Below are positions 21,741-22,507 of a stretch of DNA of 22,507 nucleotides, in pieces. The stretch comes from Spirochaetaceae bacterium (GTDB taxonomy: Bacteria > Spirochaetota > Spirochaetia > Treponematales > Breznakiellaceae). A model generated the notes under the pieces. It had not been told where the DNA came from, did not search any database, and was given only the letters and a program-made list of their open reading frames with translations. Every line of letters starts with the position of its first letter. Position 1 is the stretch's first letter. Location of the stretch: the NCBI GenBank assembly GCA_031265015.1, contig JAISDG010000145.1, positions 1-22,507 on the forward strand. The letters are read 5' to 3'. The position numbers and the translations under genes are program-made.

Positions 21741-22507
21741 GTGAGAGAAGAGGGGGAGAGCCGGACCCGGACAATAGGGTATACAAGCAACTACCTGGGC
21801 CAGCTGGAACGGATTACCTATGGCGATGATGATAAAGAGATCATCACGTACCGGTATAACGAGGGGGGGCAGATCCGTTCGGTGACGGGGCATAAGGACA
21901 GCCCCGACGACAGCGGGGAATTTGAGTACGTGAGAGACATCGGGTACGACGAGTTCGGGCAGCGGGTGGAGCTGGAATACGGGAACGGGGTACGGACCGT
22001 GTATACCTACAACCCGGAGCGGCGGTGGCTGGAGCGGATAGTGACCACCGGCGGAACGGGAAGCGTCCTGCAGAACATCAGCTACGACATTAACCCGGTG
22101 GGGAACGTCAACGGGTACGAGAACGACGCGGACCTGTATTATACGAAACACAGCTACGGGTACGACAGCCTCTACCAGCTGGTTACGGTAAACGGGGAAA
22201 GCAAAAACTACCAGGCGGGGAGCGGGCTGGTGACGATGCACAGCGAATACAGCCAGAGCTTCGCCTTTGACGGTGCGGGGAACGGGAAGCTTGAAAGCAA
22301 GGTGAGCAGTGAGCGGACGATGGGGACGCGGAACGGGGACAACCTGAATTACCGGTTAGGGTACCGGTATTACGCGGGGACCCACCGGGCGGAACAGATC
22401 GGGGAGATGTACTACCAGTACGACGGGAACGGGAACCTGGTGACCGAGCGGTTCGGGGGCCACGGGGGGACGACGGCGAATAACGCCCAGGTGTATGAGG
22501 AAGACGG
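21741..22507 (+). CDS. YD-repeat (Rhs-like) protein, running off the window, possibly 5'-truncated
   Basis: An open frame of 255 codons continues to the window end. It contains YD-type repeats such as YRYNEGGQIRSVTG, IGYDEFGQRVELEYGNG, YGYDSLYQLVTVNG and YQYDGNGNLV. YD repeats form the hollow beta shell of Rhs, Tc-type and contact toxins that encloses a C-terminal toxin; any toxin end would lie outside the window. The frame is closed upstream by TAG at 21693. The only early start codons are TTG 21696 and GTG 21741, and there is no signal peptide, ribosome site or N-terminal delivery domain. It thus begins in the middle of a repeat region, as in a truncated or rearranged copy. Codon use (many GGG, CGG, TAC) differs from the neighbouring genes, which suggests transfer. 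Confidence 0.8.
   Translation, partial: MREEGESRTRTIGYTSNYLGQLERITYGDDDKEIITYRYNEGGQIRSVTGHKDSPDDSGEFEYVRDIGYDEFGQRVELEYGNGVRTVYTYNPERRWLERIVTTGGTGSVLQNISYDINPVGNVNGYENDADLYYTKHSYGYDSLYQLVTVNGESKNYQAGSGLVTMHSEYSQSFAFDGAGNGKLESKVSSERTMGTRNGDNLNYRLGYRYYAGTHRAEQIGEMYYQYDGNGNLVTERFGGHGGTTANNAQVYEED

Noticed and set aside
1..22507. CRISPR array, complete insertion sequence, rRNA or replication origin
   Set aside because: No regularly spaced direct repeats, transposase motifs, rRNA-like sequence or DnaA-box cluster were seen.

Overview
The window looks like chromosome from a GC-rich, fermentative spirochaete of the Treponema/Breznakiella type. This is an inference from gene content: an HDOD protein paired with an acidic low-complexity protein, acetate kinase, several Treponema-like unknown proteins and YD-repeat (Rhs-like) DNA. 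There is no rRNA or other decisive marker.

Layout. (1) 1-2110, plus strand: an acidic Pro/Glu-rich protein overlaps an HDOD-domain protein by 8 bases. (2) 10953-2158, minus strand: one long operon. A DeoR-type regulator is followed by the E2, E3 and fused E1 (alpha+beta) parts of a 2-oxo acid dehydrogenase complex, then a PHP-domain protein and an SDR dehydrogenase whose C-terminal half resembles sorbitol-6-phosphate dehydrogenase. Short gaps and good ribosome sites suggest co-transcription; the natural substrate is not evident. (3) 10990-11240: a candidate operon promoter and a large nested inverted repeat (45-base arms). (4) 11241-14316: three poorly known genes, namely a secreted protein, a HEYAH putative zincin and a DUF7309/DUF6930-like protein. 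(5) 14481-18655: a DJ-1/PfpI protein whose 3' end overlaps that of a convergent PfkB sugar kinase, acetate kinase (probably co-transcribed with the kinase) and mannose-1-phosphate guanylyltransferase. (6) 18709-19302: 3-methyladenine DNA glycosylase I.

(7) 19453-21339 is the most interesting part. A radical SAM/SPASM enzyme is preceded by an 80-residue ORF with a strong ribosome site that could be its peptide substrate. An 18-base perfect palindrome lies between the two. A divergent HxlR-type regulator is separated from the small gene by a 41-base near-perfect palindrome at the predicted transcription start. This has the architecture of a small, self-regulated RiPP (ribosomally made, modified peptide) locus.

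(8) 21299-22507: a tRNA-Met gene on the minus strand overlaps the end of the HxlR gene. Then come about 370 bases of gene-poor, possibly remnant sequence, a consensus-like promoter, and the start of a YD-repeat protein that runs off the window and seems to lack its normal N-terminal part. The tRNA gene, the Rhs-like fragment and the unusual peptide locus together suggest an accessory region.
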